This document shows, one piece after another, positions 62,292-64,000 of a DNA stretch of 64,000 nucleotides. Made by a program: the position numbers and the translations under genes. The notes beneath the pieces are model-generated. The model saw only the letters and a program-made list of their open reading frames with translations. It ran no database searches and was not told the origin of the DNA. Every line of letters begins with the position of its first letter. Within the stretch, counting starts at the first letter, position 1. This DNA comes from UBA2942 sp045127535 (GTDB lineage Bacteria; Bacillota; Clostridia; Lachnospirales; Lachnospiraceae): the NCBI GenBank assembly GCA_045127535.1, contig JBGVQN010000053.1, forward strand, positions 3,820-67,819. Direction: 5' to 3'.

Positions 62292-62879
62292 ATGTCAAAT
62301 GCCGCAGCCATACCAAGTAACCAAAAAATCATCACAGTAACCCAGCTGAAATCTCAGGGATATTCCTACTACAAGATCAATCAGCTTGTACAGGAGGGCA
62401 TACTGGTAAAGCTAAACAAAAGGACATATGAAAACACACAATTTCAGGGAGAAGACTCAGATTTCTATTATGCCTATGCTTATGTTCCGGAGGGAATTGT
62501 TTGTTTGATGAGTGCAGCCGTATACTATAATCTTACCACTTATCGCCCTGACACAATTGATGTAGCCATTCAGAATAAAGCCAGAATATCTACAGTTCCG
62601 GATTGGCCAACGCTCCAATTTTTTTATTATGGCCAGGAAAGATATGAGACCGGTATACAAATCGTCAAAGACGGCCCTAACCAGTTTCAAATCTATGATC
62701 TGGAAAAGACTGTGATAGACATTATCTGTTATCGAAACAAAATCGGAATACAGGAAACAAAAGAGATTCTGATCAATTATCTGAAACGGGAAGACCGAAA
62801 TCTAAACAGGCTTTATCGGTATGGAGAAAAACTGAGATGCAGTGAGGTACTCAGAACCTATCTGGAGGTACTTGTATAG
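62292..62879 (+). CDS. abiEi: AbiEi-like type IV antitoxin
   Basis: 195 residues. ATG 62292 chosen (GAGGTG upstream). N-terminal winged helix (KIITVTQLKSQGYSYYKINQLVQEGILVKLNKRTYEN) binds DNA; then the AbiEi domain (GIVCLMSAAVYYNLTTYRPDTIDVAIQNKA, with QIYDLEKTVIDIICYRNKIG). It neutralises AbiEii and represses the operon. The stop overlaps the next start by 1 base. Confidence 0.92.
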   Translation: MSNAAAIPSNQKIITVTQLKSQGYSYYKINQLVQEGILVKLNKRTYENTQFQGEDSDFYYAYAYVPEGIVCLMSAAVYYNLTTYRPDTIDVAIQNKARISTVPDWPTLQFFYYGQERYETGIQIVKDGPNQFQIYDLEKTVIDIICYRNKIGIQETKEILINYLKREDRNLNRLYRYGEKLRCSEVLRTYLEVLV

Positions 62880-63775
62880 TGAATGCAGAATCGGTAAAAG
62901 CAAAATTAAAAAATCAGGCATGCATTGTAGGAAGGACGATGCAGGATATGCTGATGTCATATGGTCTTGAAAGGACAATTTATCGTATAGCCGTTTCTCC
63001 ATATGTGGAGAAATTTACTTTGAAAGGTGGTGTATTTCTGTATGCATTATTTGATGGCACGTTCGCAAGAACTACAACGGATATAGATTTGTTGGCAGAA
63101 AGTGTGCATAATAATGTGGAAAATATAAAAGAATTATTTAGAGAGATTTTTTCGTTGCAAATACAGGATGCATTGTATTATGATTTATCAACACTGGATG
63201 TTTATACCATTACAGAGTTTAAGGAGTATCATGGGGTGAAAGTTTCTGTTATGGCTTATCTTGACAGAACAAGGATTCCTATTTCCATTGACATTGGATT
63301 TGGAGATGTAGTGTATCCGGAACGTGTATGGATGGATTTTCCTGTATTGCTGGAATGGATGGAAAGACCTAGAATATATACATATTCAATTGCTTCTGTA
63401 ATAGCAGAAAAGTTTGAGGCAATTGTATCTTTGGGGTATGTGAATAGTAGATATAAAGACTTTTATGATATTTATATATTGATTTTGCAATATGATTTTA
63501 ATGGTAAAGAAGTTGGACAGGCCATCAAAGAAACATTTTTGCAGCGAAAAACAGATTTTACTGATATTGTGGCGTTCGAAGATGATTTTATAGACGCTGT
63601 CCGAAGGGCACAGTGGAATGCTTTTATGAAAAAGAAAAAGTCAATGATGTTTGTAGAAGTAGAAACGGTAATCAATCTGATTAAAAAGTTTATAAAACCA
63701 CTCATATGGGCGATATGTAATGGAAAGGAATTCGATATGATATGGATCGCTGCCAAGCAGCATTGGCAGTCATAA
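62879..63775 (+). CDS. abiEii: AbiEii-like nucleotidyltransferase toxin
   Basis: 298 residues. GTG start with GGAGG 10 bases upstream. Nucleotidyltransferase motifs: FTLKGGVFLYALF (GG) and ARTTTDIDLLAE (DxD), followed by SIDIGFGD and KFEAIVSLGYVNSRYKDFYDIY. AbiEii-type toxins modify tRNA or otherwise stop growth, giving abortive infection. Motifs are intact. Confidence 0.92.
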   Translation: MNAESVKAKLKNQACIVGRTMQDMLMSYGLERTIYRIAVSPYVEKFTLKGGVFLYALFDGTFARTTTDIDLLAESVHNNVENIKELFREIFSLQIQDALYYDLSTLDVYTITEFKEYHGVKVSVMAYLDRTRIPISIDIGFGDVVYPERVWMDFPVLLEWMERPRIYTYSIASVIAEKFEAIVSLGYVNSRYKDFYDIYILILQYDFNGKEVGQAIKETFLQRKTDFTDIVAFEDDFIDAVRRAQWNAFMKKKKSMMFVEVETVINLIKKFIKPLIWAICNGKEFDMIWIAAKQHWQS

Positions 63776-63820
63776 AAAGCAACAGTACCTACAAAAATAC
63801 AATGATTTTCCCCATAAATA

Positions 63821-63849
63821 TTGCGACCCCCAAAAGATTGCGCTATAAT
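63821..63849 (+). promoter_or_regulatory. pta promoter
   Basis: -35 TTGCGA (63821-63826), 17-base spacer, perfect -10 TATAAT (63844-63849), 91 bases before pta. Confidence 0.8.
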
Positions 63850-63940
63850 AAAACTAATCAGGCATACCGCCCAACAATATACCCGGAGTACACCATCTAT
63901 GTGCCCTCCGCCACGTTTCATACGAAAGGAGCTTACCGTC

Positions 63941-64000
63941 ATGGCATTTATCGATACCATTAAAGCAAGAGCAAAAGCAGACAAGAAAACCATCGTCTTA
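63941..64000 (+). CDS. pta: Phosphate acetyltransferase, N-terminus (runs off the window)
   Basis: 20 codons visible: MAFIDTIKARAKADKKTIVL, which matches the characteristic N-terminus of phosphotransacetylase (Pta). AAAGGAG lies 9 bases upstream and a strong promoter at 63821. Pta converts acetyl-CoA to acetyl phosphate, usually with ackA. Only the start is seen. Confidence 0.8.
   Translation, partial: MAFIDTIKARAKADKKTIVL

Noticed and set aside
63742..63963. Small frame between abiEii and pta
   Set aside because: It overlaps abiEii, the pta promoter and the pta start, and has no ribosome site.

Overview
The window looks like chromosomal DNA of a low-to-mid GC Firmicute, most likely a gut Lachnospiraceae (Clostridia). 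The reasons are strong AAAGGAGG-type ribosome binding sites, a bacterial V-type ATPase operon in the order F-I-K-E-C-G-A-B-D, a CIRCE-controlled groESL pair, a rimP-nusA-ylxR-ylxQ-infB-rbfA-nrnA-truB-ribF cluster, and families common in that group (PFL/UPF0210, TmcAL, SH3b-NlpC/P60 lipoproteins). No rRNA, tRNA or CRISPR array was seen.

Layout. 1-720 is the 3' end of an FAD-dependent dehydrogenase. 862-6972 holds a Wadjet/MksBEF-like SMC operon (jetA-jetB-jetC) without a recognisable jetD nuclease gene. 7137-9851 is a large surface-anchored beta-propeller-like protein. 10260-20417 is the V-ATPase operon. 20448-21581 is a convergent macrolide-type glycosyltransferase. 21851-26503 is a second-type GyrB/ParE plus GyrA/ParC pair. 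26629-37935 is the transcription/translation factor operon, bracketed by two paralogous NlpC/P60 lipoproteins. 38138-40721 is rpsO-pnp. 40940-42695 is an AT-rich two-gene island: an ABC-type ATPase plus a small PD-(D/E)XK-like protein. 42888-44754 has small metabolic genes and a decayed LysR/EamA pair. 44835-45818 is a Cys-rich protein with 11-residue repeats. 46219-48263 is groESL. 48455-56728 is housekeeping: a His-tailed EamA transporter, guaB, an orphan barstar, an HD hydrolase, a WalJ-like MBL protein, ACT plus PFL, and DHFR. 56842-58689 is minus-strand, with a zinc-ribbon membrane protein and tmcAL. 59117-63775 looks like a second defence island: a membrane-anchored NACHT NTPase and an AbiEi/AbiEii pair. 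pta starts at 63941.

The most unusual signal is a family of about 200-305 bp nested palindromic elements. Six are full-length and at least two are partial. Most sit between cotranscribed genes: jetA-jetB, jetB-jetC, V-ATPase G-A, A-B and B-D, and the two topoisomerase genes. They share short core motifs, while the long stems differ completely in sequence between copies yet stay base-paired within each copy. Compensatory changes and a GNRA-type loop swap are visible by eye, which points to selection on folded structure. Both orientations and end-only or half-element derivatives occur, which points to a mobile origin. Several genes just upstream of forward copies end in C-rich, G-poor tails that resemble Rho-loading sequence.

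The defence-like content (SMC operon, ATPase plus nuclease-like pair, NACHT protein, AbiE) lies in separate patches between housekeeping operons.
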